Source: Hoplostethus atlanticus (lineage: Eukaryota; Chordata; Actinopteri; Trachichthyiformes; Trachichthyidae). Taken from it: a DNA stretch of 64,000 nucleotides. Every line of letters starts with the position of its first letter. Position 1 is the stretch's first letter. Of the stretch, positions 51,563 to 63,600 are shown piece after piece. The notes below the pieces were generated by a model, which searched no databases, was not told the origin of the DNA, and saw nothing but the letters and a program-made list of their open reading frames with translations. Made by a program: the position numbers and the translations under genes. The stretch covers positions 9,142,501 through 9,206,500 of the forward strand of contig JAXDDX010000006.1 in NCBI GenBank assembly GCA_034670405.1, written 5' to 3'.

Positions 51563-54051
51563 ATGTCTCTTCAATACAACGAACCCGCATTGACGGGAAG
51601 TTATTGTGTTGTGGACTCGTTTCCCAAAGATTTTGGCTATGGGGTGGAGGAGCCCGACATCGAAGAGAATTCGTCATCAGCTGACACCAAACCAAGAATA
51701 CTGTTGATGGGACTCAGACGGAGTGGCAAATCGTCGATTCAGAAGGTAAATTATTTGTTGCCCCTCAACCTTAAAACACACCCTGTCCACAAGAAACAGC
51801 AGTCATCATAACAAGTCACCCTCTTCTGCTGGAGGAAGTTTAAAAATTAAAAAAAAATTAAATTCATATTATTAATATATTTTTTGTCCCCCTGCCCAGG
51901 TTGTATTCCACAAGATGTCACCCAACGAAACGCTGTTCTTGGAGAGCACCACCAAAATCTACAAGGATGACATCTCCAGCAGCTCTTTTGTCAACTTCCA
52001 GATCTGGGACTTCCCCGGCCAGGTGGACTTCTTTGACCCCAGCTTCGACAATGAGATGATCTTCAAGGGTACAGGCGCCTTGATCTTTGTCATTGATGCT
52101 CAGGTACGATGAGTTAGACCTTGCATTGTAGCTTTCGAAGGCATCATGTGTGAGATGAATGAATTGGATGAATTAATAGTTCTTCTGTCTCTCCTGTAAT
52201 TAGGATGATTACGTGGAGGCTCTTGTGAGGTTACATCACACTGTATCTAGGGCCTACAGAGTCAACCCAGAAATCAACTTTGAGGTGTTCATCCATAAAG
52301 TAGATGGTCTGTCAGATGACCATAAAATAGAGACCCAAAGAGACATCCACCAGAGGGCCAATGATGACCTGGCAGACGCCAGCCTAGAGAAGCTTCACCT
52401 CAGGTGAGTATCTGGTTTGTTGGTACAGCTGGTTAGAAACTTCAAATTCTACAAATAAAGGATGATAATAATAATGGATAAGGGTTTATCTGCAGACCTT
52501 TCCCTTCAGCCATCTTCACTCTAGTGACTCTAGTTTAACAGGATGAAACTTGTGTGTGCCCTGCTGAACTTACGTTAGATATTTTTCCTCTCTCGTCTCT
52601 TTGGTATAAAGCAATCCCAGACCGGCTGGGTTGGTAAACATGAGCATGCTGTGTGCAGTTTACCAACATTATGTCACATAATTTCTGGTTACTGAAGTTA
52701 AAATTTTCCAGTTGCCTCTGGCTGCAATTTGGAGATACCAACATGCAAACTTGCCGAATGTAGCTTTAAATATACCCTGATGTTGAGTAACTGATGGGAC
52801 AAATGTTGGAGTGCACTGAGCCTCACAGTGGAGGTGACATCACTCCATCCAGCATTAGGGTCAAGGTGGCTTACAGCAGAGGTCAGCCGCTACAAAGTCT
52901 TGGGTTTTGGCCCAAGTGGTTTGTAGTGACACCTTCTTTTTGTGGCGTTTTAACTCTTCTCTCCCCTTTCCCCTTAGCTTCTACTTGACCAGCATCTACG
53001 ACCACTCCATATTTGAGGCTTTCAGTAAAGTCGTCCAGAAGCTCATTCCTCAGTTGCCAACGTTGGAGAACCTTTTGAACATTTTTATTTCCGTATGTTG
53101 TTTAATTTTTGTCACACAATAATGAACTACTGTAAAAAAAAAAAAAAAAAAAAAAGAGGTTTGATTATGTCTTGTTTGTAGTTTTTCATTATTATATCCT
53201 TCATGTCTTGGCAGCATTCTGGGATTGAGAAGGCTTTCCTGTTTGATGTTGTCAGCAAGATTTACATCGCCACAGACAGCTCTCCTGTGGACATGCAGTC
53301 CTACGAGCTCTGCTGCGACATGATAGATGTCGTCATTGATGTCTCCTGCATTTATGGGTAAGAGTATTATATGACTTCTGTCAAAAGCAGTGGCTGTAAT
53401 GTTCATGCAGAGATTTTAAGGCTTTTCCGTCTCCTCCTTCACGGCAGGCTGATGGCAGATGGCAGTGGCTGTGCCTATGACAACGAGTCTTCGGCTATCA
53501 TCAAGCTCAACAACACCACAGTCCTGTACCTGAAGGAGGTCACAAAGTTCCTTGCTCTCGTCTGCATCCTGAGAGAGGAGAGCTTTGAGAGGAAAGGTGA
53601 GAAGTTCAGATCTTGTAAACAGTTGAGTTTTAAGTTGTCATTATTTGACAGTGGTTTGATCGTACGGGGTGGCAGAAACGTCTGGAATCGCCAACAGAGA
53701 GAGTATCAAAGCTGCTTATCAGAGGTGGGGTTCGAACCCACCGCTCCATTTAGAGACTAGAAACAGTCGCCATAGACCACATTCTGACATCTGGTGTGTT
53801 TGGGGGAAAATTAATACATGGTGTTTCTTATCCCAGTGATTCCAGATGTTTTGGACTCTGTATTTCACACAGCAAAGGAATGTGTCTCTTGTGGGATGAT
53901 TCAATTAAATGTATTTCTTATTTTTGCAGGTTTGATAGATTACAATTTCCACTGTTTCCGCAAAGCCATCCACGAGGTGTTTGAAGTTGGCTCACTCAGC
54001 AACAGTCTGACCAGCCTGAAGTTTGCTGCACTGAATGGAAGTGCTGTTTAG
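51563..54051 (+). CDS. rragc: Ras-related GTP-binding protein C
   Basis: RagC GTPase; as a heterodimer with RagA/B on the lysosome it recruits mTORC1 in response to amino acids. Coding exons: 51563-51745, 51900-52103, 52204-52403, 52978-53092, 53215-53357, 53448-53596, 53930-54051; all GT-AG, 371 residues (human 399, which has longer termini). The N-terminus [20 protein letters not shown] with [10 protein letters not shown] identifies RagC rather than RagD. P-loop GLRRSGKSS is at residues 50-58, switch II DFPGQ at 98-102, and the guanine-specificity HKVD in exon 3. The C-terminal roadblock half ([38 protein letters not shown]) is nearly identical to human. The C-terminal tail ([19 protein letters not shown]) is fish-like. 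Frame is intact throughout. Confidence 0.97.
53134..53155 (+). repeat. Poly-A run (22 A)
   Basis: Homopolymer in the RRAGC intron after exon 4; not linked to any recognisable retroelement body. Confidence 0.9.
53717..53788 (-). other. tRNA-Leu-like degenerate sequence (pseudogene or SINE head)
   Basis: On the minus strand a 72-nt segment begins GTCAGAATG and ends in a perfect T-arm (GTGGG, loop TTCGAAC, CCCAC) followed by CTCTGATA. Its ends can pair at six of seven acceptor positions, one a wobble. The T-arm and 5' end resemble tRNA-Leu, but the D-arm is shortened and the anticodon arm is poor, so it is not a functional tRNA. Located antisense in RRAGC intron 6. Confidence 0.5.
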
Positions 54052-55310
54052 AGGGGGAAGAGGAGAAGGGCCACTGCGGTGCAGAAAAATCAACTGGATG
54101 TGACTTGATCTGAGAAGCTGAGCTGCAGCCGATAGTACACACATATCAGTTTCATCTGCGATAGAAGGATGATTAATGGTGGCCAGTGCTTGCTGCAAAC
54201 AACTGAAGACTGCTGGATCTTCTGCACGAGCCTTTGGACTAAACCTGAGCTGCCTGGTTCTCCCCTACTTCTGTTTTGAGAGAAATATATTGGGTAAAGA
54301 AGAAGAACGTTGGGGCGGAGGGATGATGAAAACGTTTTCCTCCATGTCTTTTTGAGCAAACTGCATGATACTGCCTAATGTATTTTCTCTTCCTGTTTGT
54401 TTGGGTGTCGCTGAGATCTGCCAAAAACACTTGAATACGTAGTTTGGTTCCTACTTTTGGTAGAGGTGTCGGTGTGATTACATGTCACAAACTTTTGTTG
54501 GCCAGTTAATCTTGTGTATTCTCTGCAACATAAAAACATTTGTGAATGATGCTATAGTGACACAATTTAAGTGTTTGCTGTAAAACTGAGTGCAGTGTAA
54601 ATGTTTCATCGACTTTATCAGAGACTGGGGTCCAAGTGTTTTTCCATGAGCGTATACATTTTACAGTAGTGCGAACTTTGTTTTATGTTCGTGCTCATTT
54701 TGCTTTGAAATATTGAGTGCTGTACGTGGGTTTAATCCCCAATATGAAAAAATACCCCTATTGAGCACTGTGTTTGTTCCTCAGCATAAACCAGCCGCGC
54801 TCACTATATTTTCTGTTGATAATGACTCATGCCACTAGTGTCCAGTGTTCTGCTCAGGATCTTCGCGGACCTTAACTGTGCCAGTTAGACCATTAGAGTT
54901 GTGGTTGATTTACAGTGTTTCGACGAGGGGGGACAGCTGAATGTTGGTCCTAATGGAGTCTGGGATAACTGATGATGCCTTTCGTCTCGGCCAACCAACC
55001 ACGCCTGCAGGCAGTTGATTTTCCTAGCTTGACGAACATTTGGCCAAATCCACCATGGAGCGATTCTCTTGTGTAGCATTTAATTTTTTTGCATTTTGCT
55101 TTTCAGTGCAAGTTGAGTGGGACCTGGAGAATATTTCAGAGTTTTTTTTTTATTGTACATAATTCTTTAATAGAGTAATATAATATTTCATATTGCGTTG
55201 AGTGAAGGCTAATCCTAAGGAGCACAAGTTTTGAAAAGAAGGGAAATGTGAACGTCTCCACCTATTTTGTCTGAGAATGTGAGCATTAAAGTTATTTTTT
55301 CATCCTTTAG
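54052..55310 (+). other. rragc: RRAGC 3' UTR
   Basis: Sequence from the RRAGC stop to the candidate ATTAAA signal at 55285-55290, about 1.25 kb, without coding features. Confidence 0.5.
55285..55290 (+). terminator. Candidate RRAGC polyadenylation signal
   Basis: ATTAAA, the commonest variant signal, followed by a T-rich stretch. Confidence 0.45.
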
Positions 55311-55390
55311 GTGTCATTTCTATTTTATCTATATAGCTGTCCACTCTCTCCGTATGCATTTATCTGCTTGGTAAGTTTCAGACGCCGTGA

Positions 55391-55405
55391 ACAGCAGATG
55401 GCAGC
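55391..55405 (+). promoter_or_regulatory. CTCF-like motif downstream of RRAGC
   Basis: ACAGCAGATGGCAGC matches the CTCF core except its first base; plus orientation, about 100 bp past the RRAGC polyadenylation signal. Confidence 0.4.
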
Positions 55406-55984
55406 ATGTTCTCATGAAAGTATTTGACACCTCTAGGTGATGTAAGCAATCTGACCCGTGCAAGATTCACATGAAGAGCGAAAGTCTCTTTTTACATTTG
55501 GGCCTCCTTGATGAAGTGTGGACGCTGGCAGTCTGTCAACAGATCGTGTAAATAAGTTAAAATCTTGTCACACACACATGAAGCAAAGCCCAGATCAGAT
55601 GTGCTCATACATCCTGACATGCTTAATGGGTAGTGGCAGGATGGAGCCACAAGCGAAGCCTCTAATCAACCCCAGACCTCCTGCTCACCACTATGGAAAA
55701 TGGAGGTCAAGAGGAGGGAAAATGATACCTTGCTCTCCAGGATTTCCAGGACCCTGCAGTTTCCCTTGACCACAGAAAATGTTATCCAGCTGAGTGAGCT
55801 TGCAAGAAACAAGACTTGAGTTGGAAAGACAATACAAGAGTTGAGCTTCGGGTTGTTGCTCGCTCTCCCCATCCACTGTGTGATGGATGGCAAACGTGCT
55901 GAGAGATGATGGGATGATGTACAGCCTCTCAACTATAATGCTATGATAACATTTAAAAGGATACTATACAAGTACCAGCAAATA

Positions 55985-56222
55985 TGTACCATTCCTGTAG
56001 GCATATTGTGGGACTATTATAGTGATACCACACGAGATGAGAATACCATAGAGTCCCATAAAGTCACTATTGAATACCATAGTTCCTGTAGGAATATTAC
56101 AGGAATATTATAGTGATACCTTATGAGATGAAAAAAATACCATTGTGCAATAAGTTCACTATAAACTCACTATTGAGCGCCATAGTTCCTGTAGGAATAT
56201 ATATTATAGTGATATTTATTGT
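55985..56222 (-). repeat. Tandem repeat of about 95-100 bp, 2.5 copies
   Basis: TTCCTGTAGG recurs at 55992, 56083 and 56186 (spacings 91 and 103), each followed by an ATTATAGTGATA motif and an ACTATTGA motif. The reverse complement resembles 11340-11465. Confidence 0.6.
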
Positions 56223-56338
56223 CTCCATTAAATCCAATTAAATTAAATTGGATGCATCCTAAACAGACATGCCCTCTTTTACAGTTGCTGGCTCGAGACA
56301 CAATTTCTCACAAGGTGAAAGAAGAGGGAGGGAATGAA

Positions 56339-56554
56339 AGAAAGGGGCGGTGTTTGAAAGAGTGTGCTCGGTTTAACGCGCTACACCCACATGCATTACT
56401 CAATCCCGTCATTTTTCAGCTCGCGGGAGCCCACGGAGGATTTGTTTTTCCCTGTCAGTCACAACACGACGGGCTGTCAAGCTGCTCAGCGTCTGCGGCA
56501 AATCCTCAAACGAGAGGGTCCAAATCTGCTGAGTTTGCTGATGCGCAAAGAGGG
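56339..56554 (+). other. Possible first exon of an unidentified gene running right
   Basis: CpG-containing, GC-richer patch (with GGGGCGG at its left end) that ends in GCAAAGAGGG before a consensus GTAAGT donor at 56555. It lies isolated in AT-rich sequence. No known protein was recognised in any frame; it could be a 5' UTR exon or chance. Confidence 0.25.
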
Positions 56555-59500
56555 GTAAGTCTTTTCTATCCAATATAGCCTACAGCTGTATGGAAGGGAT
56601 TTAACACAATCAAAAAATGTGCAGATGACAAATTCACTTGAAATGTGTTTTAATGACATTGTGTGTCTAGAGTCGGGTATTATTGTTTCCCTGATCTCTT
56701 GCTTATTACCAAAGTCTAAGACGCACACAGACCCACACCTGTCTCTCACTCACCTGATGCTGCGGAAATTATGCTTTTTTTTTGAAACTTCAGCAATTGT
56801 TCAGTGTGTAATTGCACAGAGGGTCCATACAGGGAGACCCGCTCCACTGAAGCGGTTACATTTATTTACATGAAAGCATCTATCTGCCCAACAGTTGATG
56901 CTGTTTCTGCTCGGCTTAATCTGAAACCAAACACTGCACTGTATAGGCTACTGTACATGTTAAAGCCTCGTGCAACCTAAGGCAAGCATTTCAAATATCT
57001 GACCCCCTAGCCTGAAAAGACAGGATGCACTAAAAAGGATGTAGTCTTTCTTTCTTTAGAATGAGGAAACAGTGGATGTTGGGGGTTGGGGGCCTGAACT
57101 ATGTGTAACTGATACCCAAGACCTGTGAATAAAACCCGTGGACCATTTTTTGAAGAGGGATTTATGGAGAGAAGAACAAGGGGACCTTTGAGCAAACAAT
57201 CCCCTCTCTTAATGTGGCACCAAGCTTTGAATGGACTGTATGAGGAGCATGAGGCAAAGTGATGTGGGGCAGCATAACCCATCTGCCTGAGGTGTAATGA
57301 TAACATTGTTCATCATCAATGAAAAAAGCAAAATATTGTAGAACGTGCCGCATATTAGCATGTTATTGACACGTGATGACTCATGTTTTTGCCTTAAGCC
57401 GCGTAGACAAGCCATTCAGTGTCCCTGAGTTAGAGTGATGTCATGTCTACTTGGGATTACAAGGAGTTTTGTTCTGGAGACTCAACACCCTTGGCACTAT
57501 TCTAGCTAGTTTCCATCTATTCACCACACGCCATTCACATGGTAACATCACGCTCAAATCCACTGGGGTCAATTTAATACAGTCTGAAGTCATTGAAACA
57601 GTTGAGCTCTGGATGTATTCTCTCCCTGCAGAAATGCTTTTGGGGGTGTTATTTTTTTCATAGAGAAAGGAATCTCTGACCTTTTTTTAGAGAACAGAGG
57701 GCGGAAGAAAAATGCATTTGTTTGCTTTTTTCGTCCCAGTGTTGAAACCGCATGATTTTGCCACGTTTTGACCACAGTCACATTCTTCTGAAATTCTTCT
57801 TCTGTTTGGTGAAGGTTGGGCCTGTGCACAATCACTGGAGACGGGCCAGAGGCGAAAACAGTTAAGGGACGATGACTGATCAGACTGGTCAGGGATCAGT
57901 CAGGGACGTTAGATCCCCACAGTGCTGGATGAGTCACTATCACTCACATCACCATTTCTTTCCCATTTCCCATTCCTGTTGCACAGCCGGGGAAAAAGGC
58001 AGCAGTAAAGGAGTTGTAGTGAGGATTTATATTGATGTCTGGATTACAATGCGGTGTGCCTAATCCTTCAACTTGAAGGGTACACATGTTCTTTTGTAAA
58101 TCTGGCTGTGTTTACATTGACGTGTCCACTAATCTCTGGAGCTGAGCAAAATGTCTCTATCAGCCTCCCGGGGTGATCACTCACAGAGGCTCACAAACAT
58201 CATAACGGATCATCGTTCATCTGATAGCAGTGTGGAAAAATGTGACGTTGACCAGTAATAGATTCTACCTTGATGCATTTACTCCAGTGAAGCAGCATTG
58301 TGTCTTTTTTCCTTTGAGTCATACGGCTCATAACCTCTGCTGTCCAGTCAGGAAACATCAGCCTTCCTGACGTTCCCGCACACGAAGATGACACTCAAAA
58401 TCAAAAGACAAATAAATCTAGCAGCAGACATGAAGCAGAGGCAGCGGGCCGCAGGAGAGCCCGACCTCTGACAAAACAAACAGCTGATATCATTAACACC
58501 CAAGACTGCCAGAAGACATGTTTACATGTGCATTTGTTTTGGAGAATAGTTGCTGGTGTTGTAGATTAGGCTAACTCTGCTTATTTGCGTCAGTCAACTA
58601 TCCACTGTGGTGGAATCCAAATACAACAAATCTGTTGCCAAAAGTCTCCCAAGATACTTCATTGCAAGATACTTTCTGGATCTCGGCCTTCAGTTGATTC
58701 AATGTTTCTTCCAAGCGAAAAGATACGCAAAACTGGAATCCTGGTCTTCCATCATGGCAAACTCTGACTTCTCGTTTTCTCATTTTGCTCTTCATTTTCA
58801 GGGACATTTAGATTTTTTCGAGCATTACTTTTGCTCCCTGGCCATTGAAGTCTTGGCATGGTGGTGACTTATTTACTTGTTGTCTGACTGAGGGCTGTTT
58901 GTTTGTTAAGTGCACATCAGAGGTGAAGCCCAGGGTCCCCAGGAGTCTCTCAGCTGCAGCCGAGATGGTTTCACAGGGTAAACAAACAACCAGCTGGAGG
59001 CCCAAAAACACAGCCAGGCATTCTCTCATTAATAGTGCTTTTATAATCTCTTTGTTCCAGGCTTGATGTTTGTGGTTTAAAATGTCATTACTACCAAATG
59101 GGCAGGTGGAGAGCACCCTGATCATAGTATGGCTCATTTTTAGTGGAGTACAGCCTCTTTGTCAGCCAGTGCAGTTGAATCCTGTTACGACACAACAACA
59201 TTAGAGTCGGCAGCCATTTTGGATGTTCAAGTAACTAAAAATGAGGTCACTGTTTTGCCAATTCGGTATCTCAGAGTTAAAAACAACGAGAGCGTCTCGG
59301 CTTGATGAGATCTCTAAACCAGAGACAACAAATGCACAACAGCTGTTCATTTTGATTTGTGTGCGTGCGGCTGAAATTGCCCTTGTGATCCTGCAGGAAG
59401 CCACACCACATTGAGGGTCTTTGTACTGGGATGAAAGGGAGCGCAGTCATCTGATGGCCATGAGGGACTAGACTTGGTGTGTTTTTCTGTAACCGTTTTT

Positions 59501-60829
59501 TTACATTTTTTCCTCACGCTTTTCAGGGTATCCCGGATGATAACAAGCTCTTCTGTGGCTATCAATATTCTCATTCACTTCCATACAATATGAGAACTGT
59601 TCTGAGCTCACGTGGTCATTAAACAACATGATCCATTTCTAGGAAAATAAACATGAAAGTGGAGTGGTAATGAAGTAACTGTTACCCCACTTTCCTGTTT
59701 TTAACCCATTGCTCCACATTGCCTCTGTGTGCTGTTGGGTGGGTGTTACAGTAGTGGAGAAAGCAGTGATTGTAAGCTGAAGCAGTCATGCGTTAGAAAG
59801 GATATGACAACAGTCAAAAGGGCTTTCTTAAAACAGACCGGAGGGTGTATTGGTCAGATTCAGGTGCCAGTAGTTTAAGAGGGGAATGTAGTAACGTCAT
59901 CCAAAGAGGTGCTGTAGCTGTTGGATGATTCATGTGTTCAAATTTTGTAGCTATGACAAATTTAACACTTACCCACTTACTTGTTCCAGTGGATGCAGAC
60001 GCTCTTTTATTATGTGTGACAACGGTTTTCATCATGGAATATTATTGGGTTTGTAAACTTTAGACACTCTAAATTCCTCCGCCGGGAAAATAAACACTAA
60101 CACCCAGCAGAGCTCCTCATGGCTCGCAGAGTTCCTGGCTCCGGTCGTAAGGAACTGTCAGGTTGTTGAGGAGAAAACAACATCACAGCGCCATGAAGGG
60201 ACATGAGACAGGAGGCCCGCCGACTGATCCTGGGAGAGAGTTGCCATTTGGCTCCCTAGTACAAAGCGTTTACATCCAAGTGACTCCAGTTAATCTTTCA
60301 CCGGGATAGACAGTGTATCAGGGAAGAATGTCCACTCAACCAGCGTGAAATGTGGGCTTGTATTGTTTCAGCAATGTGCTACTGGAGAGGGAACCCTTAA
60401 CACAGGCTGGGTGTCTGTTTGGTTTAACGTCTCAGAGGACCGGGGGCGACATATATTACTGGGTGTGGTCGCAAGCCAAGCAGAGGACACTTGCTGAAGG
60501 ATGTGGACACCTCTGGCTCCAAAACAAGGCGCTGGCTACGTAAGAGGCAACGTTTGCCAAAATAGCCAGTGTTGCCAGATGGTCTGGATGGTGTATGGAT
60601 CAAATGGACCCAACAGATTCTTACTGTGCAGCTTGGTTGACGGGTCAGACATCTATGTACAAAGTTCTGAACAGGCGAATCATGTAGTTTTGCCTTTCAT
60701 GTTACATTGTTTTGAGGCGTTAATATAGCTAGCAAGGAAGTATACTACTACTACTATACACTCCACAAAATGTCTCACTATGGTGTTTTGGATCGGCTCA
60801 TTCCCTCACAAACTAGACCAAACTGTTGT

Positions 60830-61090
60830 TTAGGCCGGACATGCTTTGGTCACGTTCGCAGTATCAGACCTCGTTCAACGCTTTGGTTCAGCGTAGTGAT
60901 TCACTGGACTGGTGAGTCGTTCGTGAGCGAATGGATCGAAGTCCGAAGTCCGAAGTCTGAAGTCGAGTCTCTTGGTTCATCGTTCATTATTTTGGTTTGT
61001 GAATCGCAGTGTTAAGAGTCGTTCGCGAATCGACAGTGAATTGACAGTGTTTAGACTGGCTGTTGATTCAGCAATTCGTTCGCGAATCGG
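60830..61090 (+). repeat. GTTCG-rich stretch with TTCGCGAA palindromes
   Basis: Dense GTTCG/GATTC/CGAA words: GTCGTTCGTGAGCGAATG, a GTCCGAA direct repeat near 60940-60965, and TTCGCGAA at 61022-61029 and 61079-61086. Probably a degenerate fish repeat; family unknown. Confidence 0.4.
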
Positions 61091-61399
61091 ACATCGGTAT
61101 AGGACAATGAAAGGACTTCTGTTTTGGGTTGTGTTGCTCACAGTGTGAATGCGCGGTTAAAAGTTCAAAAACAGACCATAAACTCTTGAAGTCTCCTCGG
61201 GCCCCTCGGGCCCCTCAGGTCCCAGTATCGTAGGTTTCTACCCTGTAAGGACTTAGCTCAGTCATGAAAGACTTGAAGGCAGTGATATATAGTATAGGGC
61301 AACTTTTTGCACAAATCTACTTGGCAACAGTGCCCAAGGAGAGTTTTCAGCATTGTTGCTTCAGTCGGTTTATTTATAGTTTAGTTAGTTTATTCATTC

Positions 61400-61530
61400 A
61401 TTCATTTCTCTCTATTGGCTTAATACCATCTCAGGGTCTCGGGGGGCTGGAGTCGGGGGAAGGCAGGGAAACGGAGCCAGGTCGCCAGTCCATTGCAAGG
61501 CTAGTCACATTATTGCGATGAAGGAGATAT
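61400..61530 (+). repeat. Degenerate interspersed repeat (GTCGCCAGTCCATTGCA type)
   Basis: CAGGTCGCCAGTCCATTGCA and the preceding GGGGGGCTGGAGTC recall a repeat common in fish genomes. Class unknown. Confidence 0.4.
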
Positions 61531-63357
61531 TTGAGATGTTTGCCTGTTGCGACGACATCTACATTGCCCAAAATGTGCCTGTTGTATCATATTGGACCGT
61601 CCAATAGGATTCGTGAATCAGATTATTTTGTATTCCTGACCGGGTCCCTAAAGGACTCTTGGACCGAGGACAGCTAGAGACCACAGAGTGTATTCGCAGA
61701 TTTTGTGGCTCAGGAAAAGAAACACAAAGTGCAGAATGAGAGGACTCGGTCCGGAAGGAAAGCCATTGTTGTATCACTGCATTCATTGTAAAGATGGATG
61801 GACTGGAATAGAAACCTCACCTCCTTAGGCATTTTAGGGGGAGGTTGGGCTGATTTCCCTACCCAGACAGCGAAACTGACACAGAACAGACATAGGATGT
61901 GTTTCTGTTTGGTTCCCGTCCATGTTTCTTTGACCTTGTTTGATGCCTTTTAAGCAGAAGTCCTCTTATCTGCCGGGAGGGATATGGTGGAGTGTCCTCA
62001 GTGCTATGCTTCCATGTCATTTCAGGAAAGCGAGTCGTTTTCGGAGAGTTTCTGAGTTCTGGCATGGTCCTGAGGATATGACTGACTGACTGTGTTTACC
62101 TAAATTAGCAGCGATGGGTATTTGAAACACAGTGTTTGATAGCAGTCAGCAGTCAGACATGAGGAATGTAAACCCCACTTTCAAGCTGACTTCCTAATGG
62201 ACCAGATGAGGTTCCAGAGCATTAAGCACCAAACCTGTAAAAAAATCAGCCTTTTGGTATGTGAATTGTCTTTCATGAGCAATGTTTAATTCTTACCCCC
62301 CCCTGCTTTATATCAAACCGCAGGGTGCCGCGAGGAGTTGTTTTGCTGAGAAAACAAGTGGCCTTCATTAGTTGCAGTGGGTCCTGGGTTCAGTCATTTC
62401 GACCGAGGCTGTGATGTCATCTTCTGCTGAGCGGGGGCTGAGAGTCCTTATACTCCCCGAGGAGGGGTTTGACTCCCTTGTCAAAACCACACTGTTTCTC
62501 AGCTGCACTGTGTTGAACCCACCTCCTCTTTTGTGACATTTTGGAAGCCTGTCAAAACCATTCGGTGCCCGAAAGGAGGAAAAATTATAAACAAAAAACG
62601 TTTCCAAGTAAAACATTTATGTGTCTGCCTTTAGAGCCTTTGTAAATGCTATGTTCCAGACGTTTTGTTCTTGAGCATGTATACCTGAACTCTGGGGGCC
62701 ATACCAGTCTTACCCATAATCCTCCTCAACACTGTATAGGTCCTGCTCTGTCTCAGCTGTCCCGAAGGAGGGTCTTTCAACCCGGCCATCCACACTTCAT
62801 TTCCTTGCTCATTTCCCTTTACTGATGTACATTTATCTGACCTGGGGTCACACACCCTCCTAGTTCCCCACTGAGTTTAGAAATAGCCATAAGATGATAC
62901 TATTGTCTCAGGGTGTGAGAGCATTCCAGACATATTTCCACCTCCTTCCTTCCTCTGCGCGGTGAGATGTCAATCATGTCATTTGTAATGAAGTCAGCAG
63001 TATTTCCCAGGGTATACCCGAGAGCCTCTATAGGTTTAAAGCATAACTATGGCCATTTTTGACCTGTATGTTTCCATCATACCGATTGTATCAACGTCTC
63101 GTTTGCCTGGGTGTGCGACTCTCCAGTCCTGTAGGCCCAATGGACACTCCCAAAATCAATCTTAAAAGCAAGCAAAGCATGCTCGCTCTGTAATGAAACA
63201 TGTTGGTAAAAAGATAAAACATAAAAAAGAGAAGATACAAATGATGTTTCTCATACAGTTTTGATGCCACCTTGGCCATTGCTTTAGCACTTCTTTGATT
63301 ACTCTTTCCTGGATGTGTAGTGCAAAGTAAATAGTGAAACGTTTGAGGTCATGGATA

Positions 63358-63600
63358 AAATCAAATCATCAAATCACATTTATTTGTATAGACCTTAATC
63401 ACCGTTCCAGTCTCAAAGGGCTGCACAGTGCCCAACGTGTGAAACAATAAATAGTTAGTACACGACATCCCCCAGCCTTGGACCCTCACAGAGGACAAAG
63501 AAAAACTCCCACAAAACCTTGGAAGAAACCTCTGGAGGGGCTACTCAGAGAGGGCATCCCCCTACCAGGACGGTCGGGCGTGCAATAGATGCCGAGTAAA
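63358..63600 (+). repeat. Teleost interspersed repeat (ATCACATTTATTTGTATAG type)
   Basis: The ordered phrases ATCACATTTATTTGTATAG, CTCAAAGGGCTGCACAG, AAAACTCCCACAAAACCTTGG and GGACGGTCGGGCGTGCAATAG form a repeat seen widely in fish genomes. Class unknown to me; boundaries approximate. Confidence 0.55.

Noticed and set aside
53371-53760. Open frame ending GFEPTAPF that continues past RRAGC exon 6
   Set aside because: It runs through the donor into intron 6; the end is the antisense of the tRNA-like T-arm, a common spurious peptide.
51563-54051. Identification as RRAGD instead of RRAGC
   Set aside because: The N-terminus ([18 protein letters not shown]) is that of RagC, and the RagD-specific tail is absent.
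56219-56578. 119-codon open frame near 56.4 kb
   Set aside because: No similarity recognised in any frame; treated only as a possible noncoding first exon.
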